A program made the translations under genes and the position numbers. Below the pieces are notes generated by a model. It was not told the origin of the DNA and did not search any database. It was given only the letters and a program-made list of their open reading frames with translations. Below are positions 45,426-54,129 of a DNA stretch of 64,000 nucleotides, in pieces. The first letter of the stretch is position 1. The number at the start of each line of letters is the position of its first letter. Origin of the DNA: Rhodococcus qingshengii JCM 15477 (GTDB lineage Bacteria > Actinomycetota > Actinomycetes > Mycobacteriales > Mycobacteriaceae); contig NZ_CP096563.1 in NCBI RefSeq assembly GCF_023221595.1, positions 5,141,001 to 5,205,000 on the forward strand. Reading direction: 5' to 3'.

Positions 45426-46550
45426 GTGTCGGAATCCGTGAAGCAGGCCAGCAGCCGCAGCATTCGAGATCGCGCCGAAGCATCCTTGGTGGCAGCCGCA
45501 TTCGCACTGCCCAGCGCGGTGAAACGTCGAATCACCGGACCACCCGTCGTCATCGAGGGCAACACGCTCGACGCCGACGCACACCTTCTGCTCACGCTCG
45601 CGAAGACGCGGCCACTCCCCTCGCATTCAACCGATCCCCAGTCACTCGCCGCTGCTCGCGCCAATCTCACCCGAACCGCGATCATGATGGGCGGCAGGCC
45701 CACGCCCGTCCACACCGAGGAGATCTCCGTTTCGGGTGCCGACGGCCCGCTTCGCGCCCGGCTCTACGTCCCGACAGCCGACACCGGCGCTCTGCTCGTC
45801 TACTTCCACGGCGGCGGGTGGGTACAGGGCAGCATCGAATCCCACGATGCCCCGTGCCGCCTGTTGGCCGAAACCTCCGGCGCACGGGTCATCTCGGTCG
45901 ACTACCGGCTCTCACCCGAATTCGCTTTCCCCACACCGGTACACGATGCCTACGCCGCCTACCTCGATATCGTCGACCGCGCCGACGAGTTCTGCGCAGA
46001 CCCGACGCGCATCGCTGTCGGGGGCGACAGCGCGGGCGGGCATCTTTCCGCAACGGTCGCGCTGCGTGCCCGCGACGACGGCAAGACCCCACCGGCGGCG
46101 CAGCTGTTGATCTACCCCGCGACCGACTTTCACGAGAAGGCCCCCTCGCGAACGACGTTCGGTGAAGGTTTCTTCCTGACCGAGGCCAACATGAACTTCT
46201 ACGAGTCCAGCTTCCTCGGCAGCAATGCCGATCGACTCGATCCGATGGTGTCGCCGCTACGCGCCCCCGACGCGACCGGACTGCCGCCGGCCATCGTGAT
46301 CACGGCGGGATTCGATCCACTCCGGGACGAAGGCGAAGCCTACGCAGCTCGATTGCGCGACAACGGTGTTCACGTGACCGATCGACGCTATCGCGGGTTC
46401 ATCCACGGCTTCGTCAACGTTCTGGGACCGAGCGTGGGTTCGCGCACCGCCGTCGCCGAGATCGGCGGAATGCTCCGCGTTCTACTCACCCACCCAGCAA
46501 AATCTCCCGCAACGTATCCACCAGCGGATCAACCGGCAGCTCAGGGCTGA
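45426..46550 (+). CDS. Hormone-sensitive-lipase family esterase
   Basis: This HSL (family IV) esterase of 374 residues has oxyanion box HGGGW (128-132), nucleophile Ser202 in GDSAGG, Asp in AGFDPLRDEGE and His in FIHGFVN. It acts on short-chain or alicyclic esters. I chose GTG 45426 rather than upstream ATG 45405, because the TAGTCT box fits a leaderless start there and the ATG would share bases with the opposite start. The 3' end overlaps the convergent TetR gene by 65 bases. Confidence 0.88.
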   Translation: MSESVKQASSRSIRDRAEASLVAAAFALPSAVKRRITGPPVVIEGNTLDADAHLLLTLAKTRPLPSHSTDPQSLAAARANLTRTAIMMGGRPTPVHTEEISVSGADGPLRARLYVPTADTGALLVYFHGGGWVQGSIESHDAPCRLLAETSGARVISVDYRLSPEFAFPTPVHDAYAAYLDIVDRADEFCADPTRIAVGGDSAGGHLSATVALRARDDGKTPPAAQLLIYPATDFHEKAPSRTTFGEGFFLTEANMNFYESSFLGSNADRLDPMVSPLRAPDATGLPPAIVITAGFDPLRDEGEAYAARLRDNGVHVTDRRYRGFIHGFVNVLGPSVGSRTAVAEIGGMLRVLLTHPAKSPATYPPADQPAAQG

Positions 46551-47076
46551 TCGCACGCTGTAGCCCCAAACCGATTCCGACGCTGAGTATGCGCAGTGCC
46601 GCGGCGTTCGGGTCCAGTGCCGGCGTCACGCCGTTGGACTCGGCAAGATGTTGCACCACTCCGGCAATCAATCCGCGCACCTGATCGGCACCCGTCGCGA
46701 TCTTTTCGCGGATCTCTTCGCTGTGCCGCGATCGCACCGAGAACTCGACTTCGAGCAACGTCCATCTCTTGTCCCCGATGGTTCGCTCGGCCCATCGCGC
46801 GAACTCGGCCACCGCGTCGTCGAGCGTCGAATTGGCTCCGAGCTGTGAGGTGATCTCGCCGACCTTGGTCAACCTGATTCGGCCGAGCACCTCGGCGCAC
46901 AACTCGTCCTTGTTCTTGAAGTTCGAGTACACCGCACCTTTGGAATAACCGGCATCCTCAGCGATCTGATCGAGCGACGCGGCGGCGTACCCGCGATCGA
47001 GGAAATGTTCGACGGCCGTCGCCAACAAGGTCTCGCGGGTCATCGCCTGCGCTTCCTGCCTGGTCAATCGCGCCAT
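46486..47076 (-). CDS. TetR family transcriptional regulator
   Basis: This 196-residue repressor has helix-turn-helix residues 12-50 (ETLLATAVEHFLDRGYAAAS, then IAEDAGYSKGAVYSNFKNKDEL) and a helical ligand domain. ATG 47076 has GAGGAGG upstream. It is divergent from the patatin-BVMO-SDR genes; the palindrome at 47157-47171 between them is the likely operator. Its end overlaps the esterase gene by 65 bases, so the two converge. Confidence 0.9.
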   Translation of the reverse strand: MARLTRQEAQAMTRETLLATAVEHFLDRGYAAASLDQIAEDAGYSKGAVYSNFKNKDELCAEVLGRIRLTKVGEITSQLGANSTLDDAVAEFARWAERTIGDKRWTLLEVEFSVRSRHSEEIREKIATGADQVRGLIAGVVQHLAESNGVTPALDPNAAALRILSVGIGLGLQRAISPELPVDPLVDTLREILLGG

Positions 47077-47156
47077 CGGAACCTCCTCGCGGTTCTGAGT
47101 ATCGAGATTCCAACGGTAGCCGAATACCGGAAGCGCATCGCAGGCGCACTCCCGAA

Positions 47157-47171
47157 ACCCCAATTTGGGGT
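47157..47171. promoter_or_regulatory. Probable TetR operator
   Basis: ACCCCAATTTGGGGT, perfect 7-bp arms around one central base, lies between the TetR gene and the patatin-like gene. It is 23 bases upstream of the latter's TAGTCT -10 box (47194-47199), which is itself 7 bases before ATG 47207. Confidence 0.6.
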
Positions 47172-47206
47172 ACCCACGTTATTCAGATACTGATAGTCTC
47201 CGAAAT

Positions 47207-48211
47207 ATGACTTCAGAAGTGACCGGCACCACCGCGCCCGGGTCCGGACGACACAGCGCGCCTAGACGGGGATTGGCAATCGGATGCGGCGGCACCCTCG
47301 GCTTCGCCTGGACCGTTGCTGCCCTCGCCTCGGTTCGGGACGCCCTCGACTGGGATCCCCGCGAAGCCACCGCCATCATCGGCACGTCCGCCGGAGCCGA
47401 GTTCGTGACAATGCTCGGCAGCGGAGTCGGCGTCGACGAGTTGGTAGCCATGCAACTCGGAGAGCCCGCCGCACGTCCCGAACTCCTCGCCCACACAGCA
47501 TCGGCGCCCGGAAGAATCCCGCCACTTCCGAGTTTGGGGATCGGCAATCCACGACTGGTGACGCGTCGAGATCTTCCCGTTCTGAGCCGGATGAGCGGTA
47601 TCGCACCGCCTGGTGGCGGCGACCCGTCCTGGCTCACCACGCTCGCCGAATCTCTTGCCCCTGGCGATTCGTGGCTCCCACATCCGTGCGCGTACATGGT
47701 ATCCATGGACTACAGAACCGGGCGACGGGTCGCGTTCGGGGCACAGGGGGCTCCGAAAGCGACAGTCGGTGAAGCGCTTCGAGCGTCTTGGGCGATTCCC
47801 GGCTGGTTCCCACCTGTCACCATCGACGGCGTCAGGTACATCGACGGCGGCGCGGCGTCCACGGCATCGGTAGACCTCCTGCTCCCCCTCGAACTCGACG
47901 AGCTGGTTGTACTGGCGCCCATGGCATCTCGAACACTGAAGCCGGCGCGCGGCGCCGCCCGTATCGAACGCGGCGCCCTGCGGAACTCCATGTCCAAGGG
48001 CCTCGACCGGGAAATCGAACTGGTGCGCGCTGCGGGAACCAGGGTCTTGCGCATAGACGCCACCGACGACGATCTCGCCGTCATGGGCGCCAACTTCATG
48101 GACGGCCGACGGCGGCTCGCCACCTTCGAATCATCCCTACGTACAACACCTGCGAGCGTGAAACGCGAACTCGATGCGCGCCCGTTCCACTCCACCCCGT
48201 CCCACCAGTGA
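47207..48211 (+). CDS. Patatin-like phospholipase/esterase
   Basis: This 334-residue patatin-fold hydrolase has a Ser-Asp dyad: Ser61 in the GTSAG elbow and the Asp of RYIDGGAAS near residue 215; the oxyanion loop is GCGGTLGF. The start is ATG 47207, leaderless by position of TAGTCT. Followed after 13 bases by a flavin monooxygenase and then an SDR, it would hydrolyse esters made by the monooxygenase, or release lipid substrates. Mycobacteria have a similar patatin/BVMO/SDR/lipase grouping near mymA. Confidence 0.85.
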   Translation: MTSEVTGTTAPGSGRHSAPRRGLAIGCGGTLGFAWTVAALASVRDALDWDPREATAIIGTSAGAEFVTMLGSGVGVDELVAMQLGEPAARPELLAHTASAPGRIPPLPSLGIGNPRLVTRRDLPVLSRMSGIAPPGGGDPSWLTTLAESLAPGDSWLPHPCAYMVSMDYRTGRRVAFGAQGAPKATVGEALRASWAIPGWFPPVTIDGVRYIDGGAASTASVDLLLPLELDELVVLAPMASRTLKPARGAARIERGALRNSMSKGLDREIELVRAAGTRVLRIDATDDDLAVMGANFMDGRRRLATFESSLRTTPASVKRELDARPFHSTPSHQ

Positions 48212-48224
48212 AAGCGCAGACTCA

Positions 48225-49757
48225 GTGAACAACAGAACTGACCACTTCGAGGTCGTGATCATCGGTGGCGGGATCTCCGGGATCGGTGCAGCAATTCACC
48301 TGCAGCGCCTCGGGATCGACAATTTTGTCCTGCTCGAGAAAGCGGACTCCCTCGGCGGCACCTGGCGCGCCAACACCTATCCCGGTTGCGCCTGCGACGT
48401 CCCGTCCGGCCTGTACTCGTATTCCTTTGCCGCCAATCCGGATTGGACCCGACTGTTCGCGGAGCAGCCGGAGATCCGCGAGTACATCGAGGACACGGCC
48501 GTCCGCCACGGGGTCGACAAGCACGTTCGCTTCGGGGTCGAAATGCTCTCCGCACAGTGGGACGCATCGCAATCACTCTGGAAAATCACAACTTCCAGCG
48601 GTGAACTCACTGCTCGTTTCGTGATAGCCGCCGCCGGCCCGTGGAACGAACCCTTGACGCCGGCGATCCCCGGGCTGGAAACGTTCGAGGGCGAGGTGTT
48701 TCATTCCTCGCAGTGGAATCACGACTACGACTTGATCGGAAAGCGCGTCGCCGTCGTAGGTACCGGCGCTTCCGCAGTCCAATTCGTGCCGCGCATCGTC
48801 TCCGACGTGTCCGCCCTTCACCTTTACCAACGCACCGCTCAATGGGTCCTTCCCAAACCCGATCACTACGTACCGCGGATCGAAAGGTCCGTCATGCGAT
48901 TCGTACCGGGAGCGCACAAGGCTCTACGCAGCATCGAATACGGAATCATGGAAGCGCTTGGATTGGGGTTCCGCAATCCGTGGATCCTGCGTATCGTGCA
49001 GAAACTCGGGTCGGCCCAATTGCGCTTGCAGGTGCGCGATCCGAAGCTACGCAAGGCGCTGACTCCCGACTACACCCTCGGTTGCAAGCGACTACTCATG
49101 TCGAACTCGTACTACCCGGCCCTCGGCAGACCCAACGTGACCGTCCATGCCAACGCAGTCGAAGAGATCCACGGCAACACCGTGATCGGAGCCGACGGAG
49201 TGGAATCGGAAGTGGACGCGATCATCTTCGGAACGGGCTTCCACATCCTCGACATGCCCATTGCATCAAAGGTATTCGACGGAGAAGGTCGATCACTCGA
49301 CGATCATTGGCAGGGAAGCCCGCGGGCGTACTTCGGTTCCGCCGTCAGCGGATTCCCCAACGCGTTCTTTCTGCTGGGCCCGAGCCTCGGCACCGGACAC
49401 ACGTCGGCCTTCATGATTCTGGAAGCCCAACTGAACTATGTGGCACAGGCGATCGGCCACGCTCGTCGGCACGGCTGGAAAACCATCGACGTGCGCCCGG
49501 AAGTACAGGCAGCCTTCAACTCTCAAGTTCAGGAGGCATTGGGTACCACGGTCTACAACGCCGGTGGTTGCGAAAGCTATTTCTTCGACGTCAACGGCCG
49601 CAACAGCTTCAACTGGCCGTGGTCGTCAGGAGCCATGCGTCGACGGCTACGGGCCTTCGATCCATACGCCTACAACCACACGCTGTCCGACAACCCTGCG
49701 TCAGACGACACCGCCGCTGAGCCCACCACCACCCCCGAACCGGAGTACACCACATGA
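48225..49757 (+). CDS. FAD-dependent monooxygenase (Baeyer-Villiger type)
   Basis: This group B flavin monooxygenase of about 510 residues has an FAD motif IIGGGISGIGAA near residue 12 and an NADPH motif VVGTGASAVQFVP. The fingerprint FEGEVFHSSQWNHD fits F-x-G-x3-H-x3-W, with Asn where Baeyer-Villiger enzymes have Pro/Asp. Such enzymes insert oxygen into ketones to give esters or lactones using NADPH and O2. Start GTG 48225; the ribosome site is weak. It overlaps the SDR start by ATGA. Confidence 0.88.
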   Translation: MNNRTDHFEVVIIGGGISGIGAAIHLQRLGIDNFVLLEKADSLGGTWRANTYPGCACDVPSGLYSYSFAANPDWTRLFAEQPEIREYIEDTAVRHGVDKHVRFGVEMLSAQWDASQSLWKITTSSGELTARFVIAAAGPWNEPLTPAIPGLETFEGEVFHSSQWNHDYDLIGKRVAVVGTGASAVQFVPRIVSDVSALHLYQRTAQWVLPKPDHYVPRIERSVMRFVPGAHKALRSIEYGIMEALGLGFRNPWILRIVQKLGSAQLRLQVRDPKLRKALTPDYTLGCKRLLMSNSYYPALGRPNVTVHANAVEEIHGNTVIGADGVESEVDAIIFGTGFHILDMPIASKVFDGEGRSLDDHWQGSPRAYFGSAVSGFPNAFFLLGPSLGTGHTSAFMILEAQLNYVAQAIGHARRHGWKTIDVRPEVQAAFNSQVQEALGTTVYNAGGCESYFFDVNGRNSFNWPWSSGAMRRRLRAFDPYAYNHTLSDNPASDDTAAEPTTTPEPEYTT

Positions 49758-50632
49758 GCCTTTTCGGCACCACCTACCCGCCGATCGATCTCGACGGAGC
49801 AGTCGTCGTCATCTCCGGAGGTGGCCGCGGAATCGGCCGGGCCACAGCGGAGTTGTTCGCAGCTCGCGGCGCACTCGTCTGCGTCGGCGACCTCGACGAG
49901 GAGACGGCCGTCGACACCGCCGCATCCATCGGCGCACGGGCCCGCGGGTACGCTCTGGACGTCACCTCACGCGAATCCTGGGATGTGTTCGTCTCCACAG
50001 TGATCGGCGGATTCGGTCACATCGACATTCTGGTCAACAATGCGGGCGTGATGCCGCTCGGCAGCTTCCTCGACGAGTCCGACGCCACCAGTCGAGTAAC
50101 CCTCGACGTCAATGTCTGGGGCCCGATTCACGGGATGCGCACCGTGCTGCCCGGCATGGTGGATCGGCGACGCGGCCACGTCGTCAACATCGCATCCATG
50201 GCAGGCAAGCTACCGGTGCCAGGAATGGCCGTGTACAACGCAAGCAAGTTCGGTGCGGTGGGCCTTTCCGCCTCTGCTCGTGTCGAATTCGCAGATTCCG
50301 GCGTCAGCGTCAGCGCCATCCTGCCCAGCGCGGTGCGCACCGGGCTCTCCTCCGGTGTGCCACTCGGAAAGGGCATGCCGACGGTTGAACCCGAGGTCGT
50401 GGCCAAAGCTGTCGTCGACACGGTCGCGCACCGGCGAGCCGAAACTACTGTTCCGCGTTACCTTGCGGGCTGGGACCTCATCGACGCTGTAGTACCCGAA
50501 TGGATGATAAACATCGGACGCCGGGTGATCGACGATCGCCGCGCGCTGACATCGGTAGATCCGAACGGGCGTGCGGACTACGAAAAGCGAGTGGCACGTC
50601 AGGCCGAAAACGAGGAGCACGATCGGAGATGA
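49754..50632 (+). CDS. SDR family alcohol dehydrogenase
   Basis: This classical SDR of 292 residues has a TGxxxGxG-like motif (SGGGRGIGRATAELFAARGA), NNAG (LVNNAGVMPLGSF), Ser in NIASMAGKL and YNASK catalytic Tyr-x3-Lys. It resembles mycobacterial SadH-type enzymes. Coupled to the monooxygenase, it probably oxidises an alcohol to the ketone consumed by it. Confidence 0.9.
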   Translation: MSLFGTTYPPIDLDGAVVVISGGGRGIGRATAELFAARGALVCVGDLDEETAVDTAASIGARARGYALDVTSRESWDVFVSTVIGGFGHIDILVNNAGVMPLGSFLDESDATSRVTLDVNVWGPIHGMRTVLPGMVDRRRGHVVNIASMAGKLPVPGMAVYNASKFGAVGLSASARVEFADSGVSVSAILPSAVRTGLSSGVPLGKGMPTVEPEVVAKAVVDTVAHRRAETTVPRYLAGWDLIDAVVPEWMINIGRRVIDDRRALTSVDPNGRADYEKRVARQAENEEHDRR

Positions 50633-50651
50633 AGCGGGTAGTTTCGTGGCC

Positions 50652-51170
50652 ATGTACATCCGCCGCGAAACTTCTTCCGACCGTGACGCAATCTATTCAC
50701 TGCTCGGGGCGGCGTTTGCCGACCAAGCGCCGCCCGGCGAGTCTCCCTACGAGATCGAACTGACACGTCAGCTCTTCGCCTCGAACGACTACTTACCGAA
50801 GTTGTCCCTTGTCGCCGTCGCCGGTGATGAGATCGTTGGTTTCGTAATCGGAACACGCGGATGGGTCGGTCCCGTTGAGGCGGTTGGCCTCGGCCCGTTG
50901 GCAGTCACACCGGACAACCAACGCAGCGGCGTCGGTTCGGCGCTGATGCACGCGGTGATCGGTGCGTCCGACGCTCTGGACGTGCCACTGCTCGCCCTCC
51001 TGGGCAGCACCGAGTACTACCCGCAGTTCGGGTTCGTCACCAGCACGGACGCCGGGATCGAGTCTCCGGAAGCCGAGTGGGGCGAGCACTTTCAGATCAG
51101 GACCCTCACCACGCACCGCCCCGATCAGACGGGGAAGTTTTCATACGCAACGCCTTTCGGGGTCGCTTGA
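50652..51170 (+). CDS. GNAT family N-acetyltransferase
   Basis: This 172-residue GNAT protein has motif A PLAVTPDNQRSGVGSALMHAVI (acetyl-CoA loop QRSGVGSAL) and a C-terminal GSTEYYPQFGFVT. It resembles YhbS-like predicted acetyltransferases. ATG 50652 lies 7 bases after TAGTTT (50639-50644), so leaderless, despite being only 19 bases after the SDR stop. Substrate unknown. Confidence 0.87.
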   Translation: MYIRRETSSDRDAIYSLLGAAFADQAPPGESPYEIELTRQLFASNDYLPKLSLVAVAGDEIVGFVIGTRGWVGPVEAVGLGPLAVTPDNQRSGVGSALMHAVIGASDALDVPLLALLGSTEYYPQFGFVTSTDAGIESPEAEWGEHFQIRTLTTHRPDQTGKFSYATPFGVA

Positions 51171-51182
51171 CCCTCAGCGCGA

Positions 51183-51247
51183 TGTAAGAGTTCTTTGACA
51201 TCCAGCGCACGTAGACCTACGCTCAGGCATGTCAAAGAACTCTTACA
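51183..51247 (+). promoter_or_regulatory. Promoter embedded in a perfect 19-bp inverted repeat
   Basis: Arms TGTAAGAGTTCTTTGACAT (51183-51201) and its exact complement (51229-51247) are separated by 27 bases. The left arm contains TTGACA (51195-51200), a perfect -35 box, 17 bases from TACGCT (51218-51223) as -10. The right arm covers the expected transcript start and early leader. This is ideal geometry for repression by the dimeric XRE protein encoded two genes on. Confidence 0.8.
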
Positions 51248-51260
51248 CCTGGGAGGCTTC

Positions 51261-51680
51261 ATGAGCACCACGGCACGGTGGAGCCTGATCATCGGTATCG
51301 GCGTCGCAGCAACGCTAGCCTTCAGCTTTTTTGCAGCATTGACCGCCGATGATCGGAAGACGTTGGCCTTCATCGTCTTCGCAATCGTCATGGCACCGGC
51401 TTGTATCGGGTCGGCGTGGGCCCTTTTTCCATCGGAGAACGACAAGGCCCCCGCCTACCCCGAGGACACCGTCGAAACAGAATGGAGTCGCAAGGCCGGC
51501 TTCGGCGCGTTCACCGACTTGATCACTGCCATGGGGATCGCGCTGATCGCGCACAATGTCTTCGGCGCTCCCGAACTGCCGCTCGTAATGTTTACAGCCC
51601 TCGGTCTGGCCGACTTCGGAATCCGGTACTGGGCAGTGTCGAGGGACCGCACCCCACATTCGAGATCTGACGAGATCTGA
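51261..51680 (+). CDS. Membrane protein paired with XRE regulator
   Basis: This 139-residue protein has four predicted membrane helices (about residues 7-27, 36-56, 84-104, 108-126), of the small family commonly encoded just before a short XRE regulator. ATG 51261 has GGGAGG at good spacing. Its TGA overlaps the regulator's ATG. Function unknown; coupling suggests the regulator controls amounts of this protein. Confidence 0.8.
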   Translation: MSTTARWSLIIGIGVAATLAFSFFAALTADDRKTLAFIVFAIVMAPACIGSAWALFPSENDKAPAYPEDTVETEWSRKAGFGAFTDLITAMGIALIAHNVFGAPELPLVMFTALGLADFGIRYWAVSRDRTPHSRSDEI

Positions 51681-51868
51681 TGCGCAACAACCTTCAAGAA
51701 CTTCGTACGGCAGCCGGATTGTCACAGCAAGCGTGCGCCGACGCGCTCGGCATCACACGCCAGACCGTCATCTCGATCGAGAAGGGACACTTCGACCCGC
51801 GTCTGTCGCTGGCGTTCCGAATCGCCGAATACTTCGACAAACGCGTAGACGACATTTTCTCCAGCTGA
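51680..51868 (+). CDS. Short XRE family regulator (YozG-like)
   Basis: This 62-residue protein is almost entirely a Cro/C1 helix-turn-helix (LQELRTAAGLSQQACADALG, ITRQTVISIEKGHFDP) with a short tail FDKRVDDIFSS. Such minimal regulators autoregulate an operon with a membrane protein. The 19-bp inverted repeat at 51183-51247 is the likely target. Confidence 0.9.
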   Translation: MRNNLQELRTAAGLSQQACADALGITRQTVISIEKGHFDPRLSLAFRIAEYFDKRVDDIFSS

Positions 51869-51908
51869 CGCCGACTCGAACTGACGGAAGATCAGTCGAG
51901 CTGCGGTT

Positions 51909-52136
51909 TCAGTCGAACAGAGTTGGCGATCCGTTTTCGTCGTTCCCGTCTTCGACGGCCGTTGCCTTCTTGCCCGAGCCCTTGCGGACGACGGTCAACG
52001 TCGTCGTTCGACGCGACAACCTGTGCCCGTCACTGTGTTCGAGCAGCGCCATCCCCTGGCGAACTTCGACCACCGTCCACGGACCCGCATGGCCGGCTGC
52101 CTGCACGAGGTCACCGGACTCCACCTCAGTTGCCAT
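51909..52136 (-). CDS. Small hypothetical protein
   Basis: This protein of about 75 residues I do not recognise. The first half (VESGDLVQAAGHAGPWTVVEVRQGMALLEH) looks like a small SH3/KOW-type barrel; the tail is charged and low-complexity (KGSGKKATAVEDGNDENG). ATG 52136 has AAGGAG upstream. It lies between the XRE gene and the sulfonate transporter and shows no link with either. Confidence 0.65.
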   Translation of the reverse strand: MATEVESGDLVQAAGHAGPWTVVEVRQGMALLEHSDGHRLSRRTTTLTVVRKGSGKKATAVEDGNDENGSPTLFD

Positions 52137-52217
52137 GACCACTCCTTGTTCGTCGTGTCCTGCACGTTCTCCTTCCTATTATCGACGCGGCCACCTGGTA
52201 GTCGACGCGCAGGGTAC

Positions 52218-53045
52218 CTACGCTGCAGCTGCAACCTTGACCGCATGGCCGACTTCGGCTCGGAATGCCGCGTATTCGGGTGAGCCTCGGAGATCGTCGG
52301 GATCGACGCCGGTTCGTGGCAGATCGATTTTCAGGTCGAGCGCGACCTTGCCCGGTCGGCTTGTCAGAACTACGACGCGGGAGCCGAGAAAGGCCGCCTC
52401 GTCGGCACTGTGAGTGACGAAGACACTTGTTCGCCCCGATTCGGCACTGACACTGCGCAGGTCCTCCTGCAGACGCTCGCGAGTGAGGGCGTCCAGCGCG
52501 GCAAAGGGTTCGTCCAACAGGAGCAACGACGTTTCGGCCGCCAAGGCACGAGCAATTGCCACCCGCTGCTGCTGCCCGCCGGAGATTTCCCAGATACGCC
52601 GGTCCGCAGTGCCGACCAGACCGACGCGGTCGAGAAGCTCGTCACGCCTTTGCCCGCGTTCGCTCTTCGCAACGCCGGCGTATTTGAGTGCCAGATCGAT
52701 GTTGCCGCCCACCGATTTCCACGGAAAGAGCCGTGGCTGCTGAAACACCACTCCCGCACTCGACCCGGGAATCGGGTCGGATCCGGAGACCTGAACCGTT
52801 CCACTGGAAGGATTTTCGAAACCCGCGATCAGGCGCAGCAATGTGCTCTTGCCGCAACCCGACGCTCCGACGAGAACCAGAAACTCACCAGGTGTGACGT
52901 CGATCGATACGGGCCCGAGTGCCGTGACGGACTCTCGACCGTGGCCGTACCTGTGCGAGACGGTGTCGATTCGGATCGCGCCCGGGCGGTCGGGGGCGAA
53001 TCCTCCCGAGGCCTGCTGTGCGGTCACGCTACTGGTCAAGGACAT
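52218..53045 (-). CDS. tauB: Taurine/sulfonate ABC transporter ATPase
   Basis: This ATPase of 275 residues is of the TauB/SsuB group: Walker A GASGCGKST, Q-loop VFQQPRLFPW, signature ISGGQQQR and Walker B SLLLLDEPFAALD. It energises uptake by the downstream-named permease and lipoprotein. The start overlaps the lipoprotein gene end by 17 bases. Taurine versus other sulfonates cannot be decided; the partner lipoprotein favours taurine. Confidence 0.88.
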   Translation of the reverse strand: MSLTSSVTAQQASGGFAPDRPGAIRIDTVSHRYGHGRESVTALGPVSIDVTPGEFLVLVGASGCGKSTLLRLIAGFENPSSGTVQVSGSDPIPGSSAGVVFQQPRLFPWKSVGGNIDLALKYAGVAKSERGQRRDELLDRVGLVGTADRRIWEISGGQQQRVAIARALAAETSLLLLDEPFAALDALTRERLQEDLRSVSAESGRTSVFVTHSADEAAFLGSRVVVLTSRPGKVALDLKIDLPRTGVDPDDLRGSPEYAAFRAEVGHAVKVAAAA

Positions 53046-54129
53046 CGGGAAGCCCCTTCACATAGAGAGCATTCTGAAAGACCGCCAGATCAGGCACACT
53101 GTCGATCTGCTTCTGCTCGGCCAGGAATTGCGCTGCACTCTGCAGGTTCACTGCCAGATTCCCGGGAGCGCCCTCGGTGCCCAACCATTCCGGCGAGGAG
53201 ATCTGCTCCGGAGTGAGGAACACACCCTGTTTCAACTGCGCTGCCGCGTCGTCCTTCGAGGCGCCTAATTGTGCGGCAACAGCTTCCGCTGCCGCGTTCG
53301 GATCAGTGGCGATCGTCGTGAGCGCGCGGGCCTGAACCTGGCGCCAGGTGTCGACGATCTCGGGGTGATCCTTGGCAAACGCAGTCGACACCACACCAAG
53401 ATCGAGTGTCGGCTTTCCTGCTGTCGCGAGCTCACGGCTGGCGATCAACTGTGTTCCGTCCTTACGGAGTTCGTCGAGCGTGGGCAGCCAGGTGTAGACG
53501 GCATCGATGTCACCGCGCTGCCAGGCTGCGAGGGATGCTTGCGGCTGGAGATCCACCAACTGGACGTCGTCGGCACTGAGTCCGGCCTGGTTCAGCGATG
53601 CCAGCAGACTGTAGTGCGCGGTCGAGGAGAATGCCGTGGCCACTTTCTTGCCGCGCAGATCTGCGACGGTCTTGATTCCGGTTGCGTTGCGCGCCACCAG
53701 GGCTTCGTTGTCGCCGGCCACGTCGAGAACAAACGCGACCTGGTACGGAATGTTCAGCGGTGCCGAGAGGCCACGAGCAACCGGGCTCGAACCGATTGCG
53801 CCGAAATCGATTTCACCGGCGATGAAGGCGGTGTTGATGTCGGCTCCCGAATCGAACTTCGTCCACTTCACGTTGTATTCGGGCAGCGCGTCTTCGAGCC
53901 AGCGATTGTTCTTGACGATCAAGTCGCCGCTCGGGAACGACTGGTAAGCGATACGGATTGTTTCCTTGGACGAATCCTGGCCCGAATGATCCACCGAGCA
54001 CGCACCGAGAACAAGGGCAAGGACGCCGATCAGCACCGTGAACGCCGTCCGGGAAGCCCTTCCTTCATTGCGCGTCGAATTACTGCTGCGCTTCAGATTG
54101 CTGCTGGCGTGTTTCTGATTGTCAGTCAT
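53029..54129 (-). CDS. tauA: Taurine/sulfonate-binding lipoprotein
   Basis: This solute-binding protein of 366 residues has a lipobox LVLGAC (Cys44). It matches TauA closely: IRIAYQSFPSGDLIV, KWTKFDSGADINTAFIAGEID, STAHYSLLASLNQAGL and LQPQASLAAWQRGDIDAVYTW. It binds the sulfonate outside the membrane. ATG 54129 overlaps the permease stop (ATGA). The operon is preceded by the poly-cysteine leader at 55098-55172, consistent with sulfur-starvation control. Confidence 0.88.
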   Translation of the reverse strand: MTDNQKHASSNLKRSSNSTRNEGRASRTAFTVLIGVLALVLGACSVDHSGQDSSKETIRIAYQSFPSGDLIVKNNRWLEDALPEYNVKWTKFDSGADINTAFIAGEIDFGAIGSSPVARGLSAPLNIPYQVAFVLDVAGDNEALVARNATGIKTVADLRGKKVATAFSSTAHYSLLASLNQAGLSADDVQLVDLQPQASLAAWQRGDIDAVYTWLPTLDELRKDGTQLIASRELATAGKPTLDLGVVSTAFAKDHPEIVDTWRQVQARALTTIATDPNAAAEAVAAQLGASKDDAAAQLKQGVFLTPEQISSPEWLGTEGAPGNLAVNLQSAAQFLAEQKQIDSVPDLAVFQNALYVKGLPDVLDQ

